Shown: positions 1 to 10,764, counted from the first letter of the stretch. The stretch is 64,000 nucleotides of DNA from Yponomeuta sedellus (GCA_934045075.1 OW203723.1:22409615-22473614), one strand, 5' to 3'. A program made the numbers and translations. Notes: generated from the sequence alone by a model not told the origin.

Positions 1-261
1 GCGAAATTGGAAATCGGAAATAATATTTCTCATAAAATTTTCGGATGAGTAAATTCTACAGTTACAATAGCACTTTTGTCATCCATTCCATTTGTAGATT
101 CCCATCAGTTAATGCGGCTGTGTATTGTGTTAATGGAAATTTAATGAGCCTCTTAAGATCTGCCGTTAAGTTAAGATTCTTCAGTCCCTTTCACTGTTAA
201 CGACGACGACGATTCAGCTGAAATATATTGTTTTAACAGTATTATTAATATTGCTTTGTTT

Positions 262-518
262 TGTAAATAATAAATAAATAAATAAATATTTATGGACATA
301 TTACACAGATCACGTTAGCCCTATACTAAGTACAACTAAATGACTTGTGTTATAGGTGCTAACTCGACGATAGATTTAATACAATAAATACATAGATAAC
401 ATCCAAGACCCGAGACAAACTAGAAAAGTTCGTTTTCCTAGTTTGACCCGGCCGGGGATCGAACCCGAGACCTTCGGTTGCACAGTCAGCGTGCTAATCC
501 GCTGCGCCACCGAGGCCG
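262..518 (-). mobile_element. tRNA-derived SINE, family A
   Basis: Read on the minus strand it starts CGGCCTCGGTGGCGCAGCGG, has a B-box-like GGTTCGATCCCCGGCC, and then a body ending in TTTATTTATTTATT. The whole unit recurs on the plus strand at about 33511-33836, which defines its length. Confidence 0.85.
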
Positions 519-705
519 TAAGAACGGGGATTTTTTTTTTTTATTAAATTGTTAGAATTTGTCAACTAACTGAATTTGTACTATTGAAATGATTTACAAT
601 TGGATAGCTAATTTACATAATGTCACACTTTTTAAATCTAGTCAATTAAAAAAACATCCACAAAAGTTTTCGTCAAGAACATAGATTGTTGTACTAATTA
701 TGTTC

Positions 706-1137
706 GGCGGACAACTTTCTAGACGAATGGATATGGTATGGGGCGTCCCGCTGTCCGGACTGTACCAAGTTCGATCGTGTGTTAATACTAGTAGGCAACT
801 TTCCTGACGAACGGATGTAGTATGGGGCGTACCGAATCCACTGTCTGGACCGTACCAAGTTCCATCATCTGTTAATACTAGTAGACAAATTTCCAGACGA
901 ACGGATATGGTATGAGGCGTACCGAATCCGCTGTCCGGACCGTACCAAGTTTAATCGTCTGTTAATACTAGTAGACAACTTTCCAGACTAACTGATGTGG
1001 TATGGGGCGTACCGAATCCGCAGTTCGGACCGTACCAAGTTCGATCGTCTGTTAATACTAGTAGACAAACTTCCAAACGAATGGATATAGTATGGGGCGT
1101 ACCGAATCCGCTGTCCGGACCGTACCAAGTTCGATGG
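706..1137. repeat. 90-bp tandem repeat, nearly five copies
   Basis: The marker GTTAATACTAGTAG recurs at 781, 871, 961 and 1051, exactly 90 bp apart. Each unit also holds TATGGGGCGTACCGAATCCG and CTGTCCGGACCGTACCAAGT. Copies differ at a few positions; the first lacks a short segment. There are no open frames across the array. Confidence 0.95.
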
Positions 1138-1417
1138 ACTGCGGACCTAACAGCCCCCGCGTACCCGAGAGATTAATTATCGGAGGCTTTTAGCAGTGCC
1201 TAATCCCGTTTGTTGCTGTTTGTTCGCTTACTGCCAATGGGTTACAAAGCGTTTAGATACGTACTTAGATGAAATGAGGCCGGTGAGGGCCCAGCCACAA
1301 CGCACGACGCGGTTACCTAAAAGGTCTGTTCACAACACAACGGGCGGCAGGCACGCTTCGTAATTAAGCCCACACTTTCTGTCTGAGAGAAGTTCTGTAC
1401 CCTGCAGTGGGATGTAC

Positions 1418-1532
1418 ATAGATAGATAGATTCTTTATTGCATGTACACCAGGGACATAAGAGACTTATAAAATAACAGTACAGTACAGGTGGCGGCCTT
1501 ATTACTAAAAGTAATTTCTTCCAGACAACCAT
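1418..1532 (-). mobile_element. Non-LTR retrotransposon 3' end (GATA tail)
   Basis: On the minus strand it runs from GGTTGTCTGGAAGAAATTAC through GGCCGCC to an AATAAAG signal and a CTATCTATCTA tail. The same 3' end occurs at 10765-11042, 37015-37140, 38830-38940, 47330-47448 and 54195-54332, all 5'-truncated. Confidence 0.75.
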
Positions 1533-1547
1533 TAATATTTATTTTTA

Positions 1548-1704
1548 TGAAGCTCATACGTCTCACTGCAAGGCACATGCCTTCTCTCAGAGAGTATGGG
1601 CTTAAACATCAGGAGTGCCCACCGCGGATTGGCAATTTCAAGCGCTGAGGTATGTGACATCAGACACGTGTTCAGAGTTTTCTCGTGATGCTTTCCTTCA
1701 CCTG
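1548..1704 (+). repeat. Dispersed repeat family F (SINE-like body)
   Basis: Diagnostic words are GCCTTCTCTCAGAGAGTATG, then ACCGCGGATTGGCAATTTCA and a TTTTCTCGTGATG segment. Related copies lie at about 9290-9450, 32355-32612, 34980-35200 and, as a tail with a tRNA-like end, at 51700-51895. Confidence 0.7.
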
Positions 1705-2048
1705 TAGCGAGTGGCCTAGTCGAACCGAGTGATTGGAATCAATCACTCGAGTTAAGCAACAACAGGCGTGGTCAGGTGCTGGATGGGTGACTTTCCCGTT
1801 ACTACCGCTAGTGGCATTTTTAAGCCACGCTAAGCCGTGGGTGCCGGGTGTCATTTAATGGCAGTCGTTAAGCCATGCCAGAGGCCTTATGGGCGGCTTG
1901 ATAACTTCTGACAGTAAGGCCCGCCACTGTCTTACAATCCTCCACCAACCCGGACTTGGCCCCCGTATTGGAGTATGGCCTAACCTTCCTGCAATGCGGG
2001 AAAAGACCCATGCCTCAGCAGTGGGGACATACAGGGTTGCAATCGCAT
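1705..2048 (+). mobile_element. 5S-rRNA-derived SINE, near full length
   Basis: The head resembles the internal promoter half of 5S rRNA (GTTAAGCAACAACAGG, then GGTCAGGTGCTGGATGGGTG). The body contains GGCAGTCGTTAAGCCATG and TTATGGGCGGCTTGATAACT, and the end has CACCAACCCGGACTTGGCCC plus a short stem GCAATGCGGG. Further copies: 7028-7330, 31170-31480, 36683-37010 (-), 48855-49192, 54822-55170, 58102-58540 (-); tail-only copies at 2357-2456 (-), 10550-10680 (-), 11740-11832 (-) and 12752-12885 (+). Confidence 0.85.
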
Positions 2049-2356
2049 AGCGAGTGGTATTGCTTCTGCAACTTTGCAATCGTGCTTAACATAGAAAACA
2101 GCGGCCTTAGGGGATGGGGAATAGGACAATCGTTCGGGGCCTCGCAGTAAATACTACACTGTCAAATATATATTTTTTTATTCTAAGCTACCCAAAAATA
2201 TTGAGTTTTTTTTCAGCCATACCTATGAAGTATTTATACATAAATTTAAACTATTGTCTTCTTTCTAAAGTATGTCTCGTGCACTTAAGAAGTAGCAATT
2301 ATAAAAGTGTGATACTTAGTTTTGCAAACCACATATGCATTCAAATAATTTGATAT

Positions 2357-2456
2357 CAACGCTTGTATGTCCCCACTGCTGGGGCACGGGTCTCTTCCTG
2401 CATCGCAGGAAGGTTAGGCCACCCACCACGGGGGCCAAGTCCGGATTGGTGGAGTA
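2357..2456 (-). mobile_element. 5S-SINE tail fragment
   Basis: It contains only the 3' end of the 5S-derived SINE (CCCCACTGCTGGGGCACGGG to GTCCGGATTGGTGGAG on this strand). Confidence 0.8.
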
Positions 2457-2869
2457 TTCAAATAATTTACTAGCTTTTTATTGAATCCATTTTATCCAAA
2501 TGTTTACTTACTTTCTTTCGTCTCTTTCATTTGTATCCACATCGACAGGGATGGCTGAGGCTGACGTCAAAGTTGGATTACCTACACGTTACACGATTCT
2601 TAACCCGGCTTTAATAAAATAAATTTCCATCGAAATTCGACTCTGCTTTAAATTATTGTTTGTAATTGTTATAATACCTACCTCGGATCCGCGGATATAC
2701 AAACTCAATTTCACATTTTAAGGAGCACAAATATTTTAATTTCATACCTTTCTAATTTTTTTTGTAACCTGCGGATTCCGTCTCATTTACCACAGTATCG
2801 AATGTGCCAGAAGTTACAACCGCCAGCACATCGAGATTTCCATGACAGTTTTTGTTTTAGATTAGATTA

Positions 2870-2945
2870 GGGGCGGCAGCCCAGTGGGTAGAACAATGGA
2901 CTCGGAAGCGAGCGACCCAGGTTCGATTCCCAGTGCGGACCTGTA
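2870..2945 (+). mobile_element. tRNA-like SINE head, family B
   Basis: GGCGGCAGCCCAGTGGGTAG is followed by a B-box-like GGTTCGATTCCCAGTG. It does not fold as an intact tRNA. Related heads occur on the minus strand at about 7345-7435 and 35340-35415. Confidence 0.65.
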
Positions 2946-3299
2946 CCAACGACTTGTGTTTTCTATGTTATGTGTATTTGGGAAGTTATGATGCGGCAGA
3001 TGCACCAATCACATTAAATTTATATTAAAAGGCCTCTGTCCTGTTATATATATTTTTTTCCTTTATGTTATGTTAACTTTAATTACAATAAGCTGTTTTA
3101 ATAATTCCATTATGTACTTATTTGTTATTTCTTTGCTTATAATTATTTATTGCTACATATTATTATCATATTATGTGCATTGTTACTTAGATGTTCTATA
3201 TTAAGTATATTTCACAGCATATTCTATTCTATTGACGTAGTTTTATAAATATTATGTTTTATGTAAGATATGTAGATATATTCTATATTGTATGTATAA

Positions 3300-3595
3300 A
3301 TAGAGGAATAGGTGCTGACTGAAAATCAGTGTTGCAGGCCCAGCCTGCAGCAAATGCTGAGTCAGCTACCTGTTTGTGGCTGCGGAGATGCCAGAGAACG
3401 CCCTTCTAAATTGTAAATGTTTGTTTTATAGCCTATTCTTTGTTTTATAATATTTTTCTTTGTTCTTTCTTTTCTTATTTGTCTGTATTATTTTAATATC
3501 GTGTTACATTGTGGTATGTGTACTGTATCTTTGGTCTGCAAATAAATGTCTCTCTCTCTCTCTCTCTCTATATATCTCTCTCTCTTGTTGGCGTC
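3300..3595 (+). mobile_element. Retroelement 3' end with (TC)n tail
   Basis: An AT-rich stretch ends in AATAAATG followed by (TC)n, interrupted by TATATA, at 3546-3594. It contains a self-complementary piece around CAGGCCCAGCCTG. This looks like a non-LTR 3' UTR; no coding part remains. Confidence 0.5.
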
Positions 3596-3659
3596 ACATT
3601 TAAAGTGAATGGTATTAATAGCCTCTGTATTGGCTTCGACCACACACATGCCTCAAAAG

Positions 3660-3945
3660 ACTAATACTTACATAGTGTTTCAATAGAATGGTATAAGCAC
3701 GACAATGGTCGTTATTTGTTTCAATTTGGTAGTTTACAAAGCAATGTCATTTCGGGGGTATAACCCGCGCAAATTAAATAGACATCTCTCGCGAAGAAGA
3801 TTGAAACTCGCGAGGCGCCGAGTTAAGTAGGACGGGTTGTCCCATTGCAATGCGATTAGTTACTAGACTACCGATGTGTAGTTTGAATGAAACGACCATT
3901 ACCGAATTAATATGACTCTTGAACAACTTTACTATGCATTTTTGA
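3660..3945 (+). repeat. Dispersed repeat M1
   Basis: The ~280-bp unit runs from ACATAGTGTTTCAATAGAAT through CTCTCGCGAAGAAGAT and ATTGCAATGCGATT to ATATGACTCT. It recurs at 37848-38105 (+) and 34565-34845 (-). No reading frame is conserved; probably a non-autonomous DNA element. Confidence 0.75.
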
Positions 3946-3999
3946 GATTTTAAATCTTAAGATGTAACCACATAATAATAATGACCTTCACACAACTCA

Positions 4000-4092
4000 T
4001 TATGGGCATTACCCCCTATGATAGCACAACGTGGCGCTCTTTAGGGGAGTGCTATGTGGACAGCTGTGGACTAGTATAGCCTGACGACGACG
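4000..4092 (+). mobile_element. RTE-type retrotransposon 3' end, 93 bp
   Basis: It ends with the RTE C-terminal signature (GGGAGTGCTATGTGGACAGC, a TATAGCCTGA stop region) and a (GAC)n tail. It is flanked by the direct repeat ACACAACTCA at 3990-3999 and 4093-4102, the target-site duplication. Confidence 0.85.
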
Positions 4093-4151
4093 ACACAACT
4101 CAATGACTTGTTCTGTCCAAGCTACGAGTAGGATACCTTGTGCTATGCTAA

Positions 4152-4407
4152 TCTGTGTGGTGTCGGCCTAGAGAATAGCACCAACCCAAATTCTTCTCGT
4201 GGGTGTCGTAAAAGGCGACTAAGGGACACACACCGGGAGGTGGGCAGCAGCAGCCCTCCGTAGTACAATTCCACCAAACTGCGATCCCCAACCCGCACGC
4301 CCAGCGTGGGGGTTATGGGCATTACCCCCCAATGATGGCACAAGCTTGCGCTCATTAGGGGAGGGCTATGTCCAGCAGTGGACTAATAAAGCCTGAAAAA
4401 GAAGAAG
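4152..4407 (+). mobile_element. RTE-type retrotransposon 3' end, 256 bp
   Basis: A 5'-truncated copy ends AGGGCTATGTCCAGCAGTGG, AATAAAGCCTG and (GAA)n. It is flanked by ATGCTAA at 4145-4151 and 4408-4414. The 5' part holds the GC-rich CACACCGGGAGGTGGGCAGC segment seen in lepidopteran RTE 3' regions. Confidence 0.8.
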
Positions 4408-5084
4408 ATGCTAAGCTGGCAAAGACATCACAAACATAGAAATACGCCCAGACTGAACCCAGTTGTACGAATTAAGTGCGGCGGCCTCCGATGGGAGTCG
4501 AACCTACGATCTCTGTTTTGGTTTTGGTAGTCAAACGTGTTAACCGCTAGACCAACGAGCCAGTATGTATGTATCTTCATGAAGGTCACCTTGTGTGTCC
4601 TTTTATTTACAGCAGATGTTGTATGGAATCTGGCGTTACTTTGCGGAAATCCATAACAAAGTGAAACTTACTTTGCTAAATTTCGCAAGAGACTCAGACG
4701 ACTGCAAGTCTATTGCACTTGTGAGCCTGAGGATGCCTCGTGGCGGAATTCAGCAAAGTAAGTTTCACTTTATTTGCTTTCATTTCAAAATGTATTTTTG
4801 TTTCAACGGTTAGAATAAAATCGTAATAAACCTCTCTTTGAACTTTTACTTAGGTAACATAACCTCACGCCTGTATCCCAGAGGGATAGGCAGAGACCAG
4901 GGACTGCCACTTGCCACGATCCTGACAGATCACCTTCGCTTCATCAACGTTCATTTGTCGTTGCAAGCAAGCACGCCGGTTCCGGGTACTTTATATCTTG
5001 AACTTTTTACTTCTTCAAATATTGTTGGTTTCATTACAAACTGATCTATTTCGCGTATCAAATACTATTACACTGCTTCTGTAG

Positions 5085-6170
5085 TATAGAATGTAGAGAA
5101 TCAGCAAGCTGAAGTGGCAGTGGGCTGGCCATATCTCGCGAAGAACCGACAACCGTAGGAGTAAACGTGTTCTTGAGTGGAGACCGCCACTCGGCAAACG
5201 TAGTGAATGACGCCCTCCTCCTGGAAACTGCCCGTTTCCTAGGCCTAACAATTGATAGACAATTGAACTGGAAACACCACATCGATGAATTAAGTAAAAA
5301 AGTTAGTAGTTCTGCTTATATTCTTTTCAAACTAAGTTCATCAGTTAGTACAGATACATTACTTGCAGCATATCATGGCCTAGCTGAATCTGTATTTAGA
5401 TATGGCATTATCTTTTGGGGAAACTCAACAAACAAAGAAATAGCTTTTAAAATGCAAAAACGCTGTATACGTTCAATGTTTCACATTAAACCCATTGACA
5501 CCTGCAGACATCTATTTGTGACACACCGTATTCTAACACTTCCGGCTTTATACATATTTGAAGTAGCTGTGTTCGTAAAAAGTAACCCTGAACTGTTTCC
5601 ACGTCTGTCTGCAACGGTAATCAGAAACAGACGTGATGAAAGTAAATTACGTTTACAGCCGGCGAAGACAGCTTTATTGGGCAAAAGCATTATATGCATG
5701 GCTCCTATAATATATAATAAAATACCATTAAGTTATAAACAATTAGATACTAATTTATTTAAGATAAGGTTAAAAAAAATGTTAATTGACAAATGTTATT
5801 ATAATCTCAATGAATTTCTAAATGACAAATTTTAATCTGACATTGTATTTCGACATACTTTTTATGACTTGATGTTGATGGCGAGCCTCTCCTATTTGCA
5901 CGCTACTCTCGGCAAAACATGTTGGACCAAAATATATATGACGACAATGTTATAATTTAAGACCTTGATAATGCATGTTACTGTAATATTATTGACACAT
6001 GTTTAGGCAAATAAATATATCTTTATCTTTATCTTTATCTTTATCCGACTAGGTGGGATGACGATCTGAAAAAACTGCAGGCAGATGCTGGATGCGGCAA
6101 GCTGAAGACAGGGCCCTATGGCGCTCATTAGGAGAGGGCTATGTCCAGCAGTGGACTATAGTACAGCCTG
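5085..6170 (+). mobile_element. RTE-type fragment split by another retrotransposon
   Basis: 5090-5205 translates as LKWQWAGHISRRTDNRRSKR then VLEWRPPLGKRS, the post-RT region of RTE elements. 6046-6170 continues with TRWDDDLKKLQADAGCGK and the nucleotide signature GGAGAGGGCTATGTCCAGCA. The two parts abut correctly when 5206-6045 is removed. Confidence 0.85.
5206..6045 (+). mobile_element. 5'-truncated Jockey/CR1-like non-LTR retrotransposon
   Basis: The reading frame to the stop at 5833-5835 encodes about 209 residues of the C-terminal reverse-transcriptase region: NDALLLETARFLGLTIDRQL, then LSSSVSTDTLLAAYHGLAES, KMQKRCIRSMFHIKP and a Lys-rich end. FLGLxID followed by the thumb-like helices is typical of Jockey/CR1-group polymerases. 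The catalytic motif is absent through truncation. The 3' UTR ends in (TTTATC)n at about 6017-6045. It is non-functional. Confidence 0.85.
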
Positions 6171-6175
6171 ACGAT

Positions 6176-7027
6176 TGAGTATATTTAAGTAGTTAGTTAG
6201 TATTCCGTAAAGCTTCTCGGGAATTGTTGGCCTATGGTAAGAAGCGGGTGTCACAGCACAAATTATGGAAAATCTATATACAAAAAAATAAAAATAAGTC
6301 TAAAAACGAATCTTTTTAAGTTCTCAATTCATCGGAATCCTTTTATTTTCTATGTATCTTCCCCGAGCGTCTGGAATTCGAGAAAAAACATAACATACAA
6401 CAGACCTAGGTTACCAGCAAATAGCGATGCGAGTGAATTCCACAAAGGCACCTTTATTTTAATGTATTCTCTATTTACTTGTAGCTCTAAGTCTGAAAAC
6501 TGCGGCTTAGGAAAACGGCCCTTAAACTCTTCTCTTCTAGATAGAATTTCTGTTACAGCCAGCGTGTTTTGTATCCGAAACAGTGTTGCTTGAATAATAA
6601 TGTGTTTAGGTTCAAACGCCCCCACAAAGCTAACGTAAATTCCATTTGCTATCACGCGTGTTAGAGGTATCTTCTATGAAGTAATTCCAAAGATCTCCTT
6701 AGGAATTATTTTATTAAAGCTGCTCGCTTATAATATTTCAAGAAGGGGTTAAAGTCGCGTTATTCTCGAAGAAATGGCGGAGACAGCGTGGGAGCTTGCT
6801 TGCTTGTCAAAAGTTAGGCTTAACCTGTCTATCTACAAGAATTAATGTAGATTAGAGTAGGAGCCTTCGTAATGGTTATTATTTTAAATTCGAGGACTGC
6901 TAAAAGTTCGCCAAGTTTCAAGTTTTTATAGTTTTAAACTTTTTCGTTTTCTTCTTTTTAATTAGTCGATTCCACTTAAACGCTCTTAAGAGAAACTTAA
7001 AGCTAGTTTGTGATGTGAGTTTCTTGA
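6176..7027. other. Gene-free stretch, nothing recognised
   Basis: The longest frames (6234-6593 plus, 6350-6655 minus) overlap each other in opposite directions and match nothing I know. No repeat shared with the rest of the window was found. Confidence 0.4.
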
Positions 7028-7330
7028 AGCCCTCGTGGCCTAGTGGAACCAAATGATTGGAATCAATCACTTGGGTTCAGCAACAAGGAACAGCAACAAG
7101 CGGTAGTCACCCATCCAGCAACTGGATGGGTGACTACCGCTAGTGGCATTTTTTCGGAGCACTTCCGTGCTTCGCAAGGCATGCATAAGCCGTTGGTGCC
7201 GGCTGTCATGTAATGGCAGTCGTTAAGCGATATCAGATGCCTAATGGGCGGCATGATAACTTCGACAGTAAGGCCGGCGCCACTGTCTTACAATCCTCCA
7301 CCAACCCGTACTTGACCCCGGTGGTGGAGT
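7028..7330 (+). mobile_element. 5S-SINE copy with internal foldback
   Basis: The copy starts CCTCGTGGCCTAGTGGAACC and reaches the GGAGTGTGGCG end. Inside, 7099-7118 and 7122-7141 are perfect 20-bp inverted repeats with a 3-nt loop, replacing the usual central part of the 5S-like head. Confidence 0.85.
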
Positions 7331-7532
7331 GTGGCGTTCCAGACATTAGTACATGCCCGCACTGGGATCGAACCTGGGTCTCTCGCTTCGGAGTCCCTTG
7401 TTCTACCCACTGGGCCGTCGCCGCTAAGGACATACACACTCACACAGGATTCTCAGACCCAATCCAAAGATAAACCTTGTCGGTTTCGGCGGTAGGAGGT
7501 ATTATGTTGTATGTATTTTTTCTTATCTTTTA

Positions 7533-7722
7533 TAATGTAAAAATGAATCGCTGAATATGTGGGTAAGCGCAAATCTCGAGAGCAGCTGGACCGATTTCGC
7601 TGATTCTGTTTTTAGAATATTTCTTGAAGTACATACGAGGATGGTTCTTACGGAGAGAAAAATAAAAAAACAATTAAAGAATCGACTGTTAGGCGGTACA
7701 AAGTTCGCTGGGTCAGCTAGTT
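7533..7722 (+). mobile_element. Helitron-like non-autonomous element H1
   Basis: The unit runs from TATAATGTAAAAATGAATCG to GCTGGGTCAGCTAG followed by T. Copies: 9744-9922 (-), 9923-10107 (-), 40330-40505 (-). Ends close to TC...CTAG followed by T and the absence of target duplication suggest a Helitron; the assignment is inferred. Confidence 0.55.
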
Positions 7723-7725
7723 TGA

Positions 7726-8430
7726 AATAAAAAAAATCAATAATAAAATTAAAAGAAAACTACGCTTAAAAAACCCCAGCTCCAAAAGTTTTTTTTAAGT
7801 GGCCTAGTTGAAAGCTATTCGAGGCACTCCAAAAACCAGGTCATTTACTAGGAAATCAGGACGCTGGCAACACTAAATATTTAGGGGCCAGTAGTGGCCT
7901 TCTCTCAACACGTGAATACAAAATTAATAGCTGACCCGAAGACTCTATTCCCCTGAGAATAAGGTATAAGGTAGTTTGTTACTCAGCAAGTTTGCCGCTC
8001 ATTTACCTCAGACTAGCCCCAAGAGAGTCTTCAAAACGTGACCAAATAGAGACGAAACAGAGTTACCTGCAAATAAAGATATCTAGCTCCATCCTTACAT
8101 TATACATATATTATTGCTATTGAAATAACGCAATACCACTACTAGATACGTGGTAGAGTGCAATAAGGTTTAGTAGACTCATGCCCCAGGAGTAGGGGCA
8201 TACGGGGCTTAATATCGATCGAAGGTACCTAACCTATACTTTATTTAACCAATACTTTATGCGGTAAGATCATAATCGGTAGGTGGATGTTTAAACCCAA
8301 AAATAAAAAAAAATTAAAATATTGAAAAATTGCGAGAATATAAGTACTTACACGTCTATATAACTATATAATTATATTAATTTAAATACTTAATGTGGGT
8401 ACGGCGATATCATTCCAATGTAAAATTTAA
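7726..8430. other. Gene-free stretch, nothing recognised
   Basis: AT-rich DNA without a coding frame or a repeat I could match. A small 5S-SINE-like phrase (GCCCCAGGAGTAGGGGCATA) near 8180 is too short to call. Confidence 0.4.
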
Positions 8431-8432
8431 CT

Positions 8433-8645
8433 GCGAAATAGGTACTCGGGGCTGCAAGTGATGCAAATTACTTCAGCCAGATGTTCCCTGCCTGTAAGTA
8501 ATACAGAGAGCATTGAAAGAGGTTCGAAATTTCAATGATGCCGGTACTTACCCATGAGAGAGCGCTGGCACGGTTGAACCGAGGTCGCGGGTTCGAATCT
8601 CGGCATGGGTGGAATTTTTAGCCTCTAAATAGGTTTTTAAAAATA
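8433..8645 (+). mobile_element. tRNA-like element family D
   Basis: A 5' segment (GGTACTCGGGGCTGCAAGTG) is followed by CCCATGAGAGAGCGCTGGCA, a B-box GGTTCGAATCTCGGCATG and the tail TTTTTAGCCTCTAAATAGG. Related copies: 11090-11275 (+), 13570-13858 (-), 20920-21180 (+), 59585-59745 (+), 60355-60545 (+), and a right end alone at 9137-9197. Confidence 0.75.
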
Positions 8646-9108
8646 CTTAATATAGAATGCTGTTCGTGTACTTATACAGAACGCCACTTTCCACCAATAC
8701 AACCGCCATATGATCCCTTCCGAACTAATTTGCGTAATTCCCAACAGATACATGAAGCCTCGGGCCATTTAAAAGTTCCCTTTGACATGAGTTCCTACAA
8801 ACGAGAGGGCAAAAGGACGGTCGGCCAATATTGGCCCCGCAAACCGAAACGGGTCACTTCGTTCCGCCGAAACGGAAATGTGTGGTTTACGTTTGTTTCG
8901 TTTCGTTTTAAGGATTCCGCATTCGCTGATTAATTTTTTTCAACTCTTCTATTCGAAAAGTGTCGCTTTATTCCTCTGTAAGTGGGAGCAAAATAGCTCT
9001 TTTCCAATAGGAACTCTTTAGCGGGCAGAAATGCGATTTAAATTTGGAACACAGATTCGTAAAAGTCGAACGCAAAGTGTATAAATTACTGGCTGGTACG
9101 TGTTGGCT

Positions 9109-9136
9109 GCAAACGCGGGAGGGTCCCCGCGTTTGC
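9109..9136. repeat. GC-rich 11-bp hairpin
   Basis: GCAAACGCGGG and CCCGCGTTTGC are separated by six bases, directly before a family D right end. The flanking DNA is AT-rich. Confidence 0.8.
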
Positions 9137-9743
9137 CATTTTAGCCTCTAAATAGGTTTTTAAAATTGTCCATAGCACGGGTTACTGCATTACAAAAAAA
9201 GAATATAAAGTAGAGAATGTCATTTTAATTAATCGAGTCCTGTACGACGTCTCTGTACGACTTTTTTTCTCACACACACTTTTTTTGTTGCCTATAAACG
9301 TCCCACTGGCACAGGCCTTCTCTCAGAGAGAGAGTATGGGCTTAGTTACCACGCGTGCCCAACGCGGATTGGATATTGAACGTGTTCAAGTGATGAGGTA
9401 TTTGAACAACTCAGACGCTTAGGTTTCCTCACGATGTCTTCCTCATTAAAATAACTCTTTTAAAAAAGTATAGAAACCATCAAATAATGTTGATTTGACC
9501 TCTCGCTGGGTCAACATTTGCACCCGAATATATATTTTCAACAGAAATTCCGAACTAACTATATTGAGCTTTTGTAATAACTCTATTGAGCTTTTGTGTT
9601 CATTCCACAAACTACCTGTGAATTCCAAAAACCGTTTAGCAACTTTCGCTAAAATTACGCATTGTAAGTAGGGGTTAGCTGAAAGTCCACTGTTACAGTT
9701 TATTATATCCGAAACTGAATTTCGCATCAACAATTATTATTAA

Positions 9744-10107
9744 CTAGCTGACCCAGCGAACTTCGTACCGCCTAACAGTCCATTCAGATTTTTTTCTCTC
9801 CGTAAGAACCATCCTCGTACTTCAAGGAATATTCTAAAAAAAGAATTAGCGAAATCGGTTCAGGTGCTCTCGAGATTTGCGCTTACCAACACATTCAGCG
9901 ATTCATTTTTATATTATAGACTAGCTGACCCAGCGAACTTCGTACCGCCTAACAGTATATGATTTATTTATTTTTTATTTTCCTCTCTGTAAGAACCATC
10001 CTCGTACTTCAAGGAATATTCTAAAAAAAGAATTAGCGAAATCGGTTCAGGTGCTCTCGAGATTTGCGCTTACCAACACATTCAGCGATTCATTTTTATA
10101 TTATAGA
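9744..10107 (-). mobile_element. Two H1 elements in direct tandem
   Basis: Two nearly identical ~180-bp copies abut head to tail at 9922/9923. On the minus strand the first ends CAGCTAG and the next begins TCTATAATATAAAAATGAAT with no intervening sequence. They differ mainly in the length of the T-rich stretch and a short AT insertion. Confidence 0.85.
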
Positions 10108-10764
10108 TTTGTTGTACGAGTATATATACGTATTATAAGATTCCCACTTGGAACGCATTGCGAATAATATCACCGCGATGTTTTTTTCTGACGAATTATT
10201 AGCATTTGCGTACTGATTTGGTTAGGGAATTAATTTCGTGTGATTTTTTTTTTCGCAACTGAGTGCACGTTCATACTATTTCCATTTCTCACAGTTTTTT
10301 TTTTTCGGAAAAATAGCGCGGTGTAAAATCGTAATGCGTATTAAGCCCATAATAAAAATTTACTAAAGCGACTGCGTAGGTACCTATGTTTAAAATGTTT
10401 ATTTCGATGCTATGATGGGTTTGTACCCAAGGAGTTAATGACTGGGCTCATATAATTAGACATTTGAACCATACCTTTGATTACGAAAACATTAAAATAA
10501 ACTGACGCTTCTTGTTTATTCATATTTATGTATGTGTATTGCTATATGATATCAACCCTTTGTATGTCCCCTTTGTATGTACTGCTGGAGCACGGGTCTC
10601 TTCCTGCATCACAAGAAGGTTAGGCCACACATACCTACTCCATGACGGGGGCCAAGTCCGGGTTGGTGGCCTTACTGTCATACATCGTAGGTATATTAAA
10701 TATAAAAAATCCTGTTTAATATCGTTTAATAGAACCGACTACCTGTCTTTTAGCTTCTTTTTTT

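Larger units (their letters stand above)
3966..4562 (-). mobile_element. tRNA-like SINE family C, interrupted twice
   Basis: On the minus strand the head (TGGCTCGTTGGTCTAGCGGT, then a B-box near 4499) is followed by the family tail (CATGTTTGTGATGTC-like, then a segment ending GTGTGAAGGTCATT). Two RTE 3' ends are inserted within it. Other family C copies: 12382-12545 and 12890-13008 (+ fragments), 21556-21735 (-), 36225-36330 (+ tail), 38190-38275 (- head), 41232-41432 (-), and probably 49955-50030 (-). Confidence 0.75.

Noticed and set aside
706..1137. CRISPR-like array
   Set aside because: The whole 90-bp unit repeats with no unique spacers, and the genome is eukaryotic; it is a tandem satellite.
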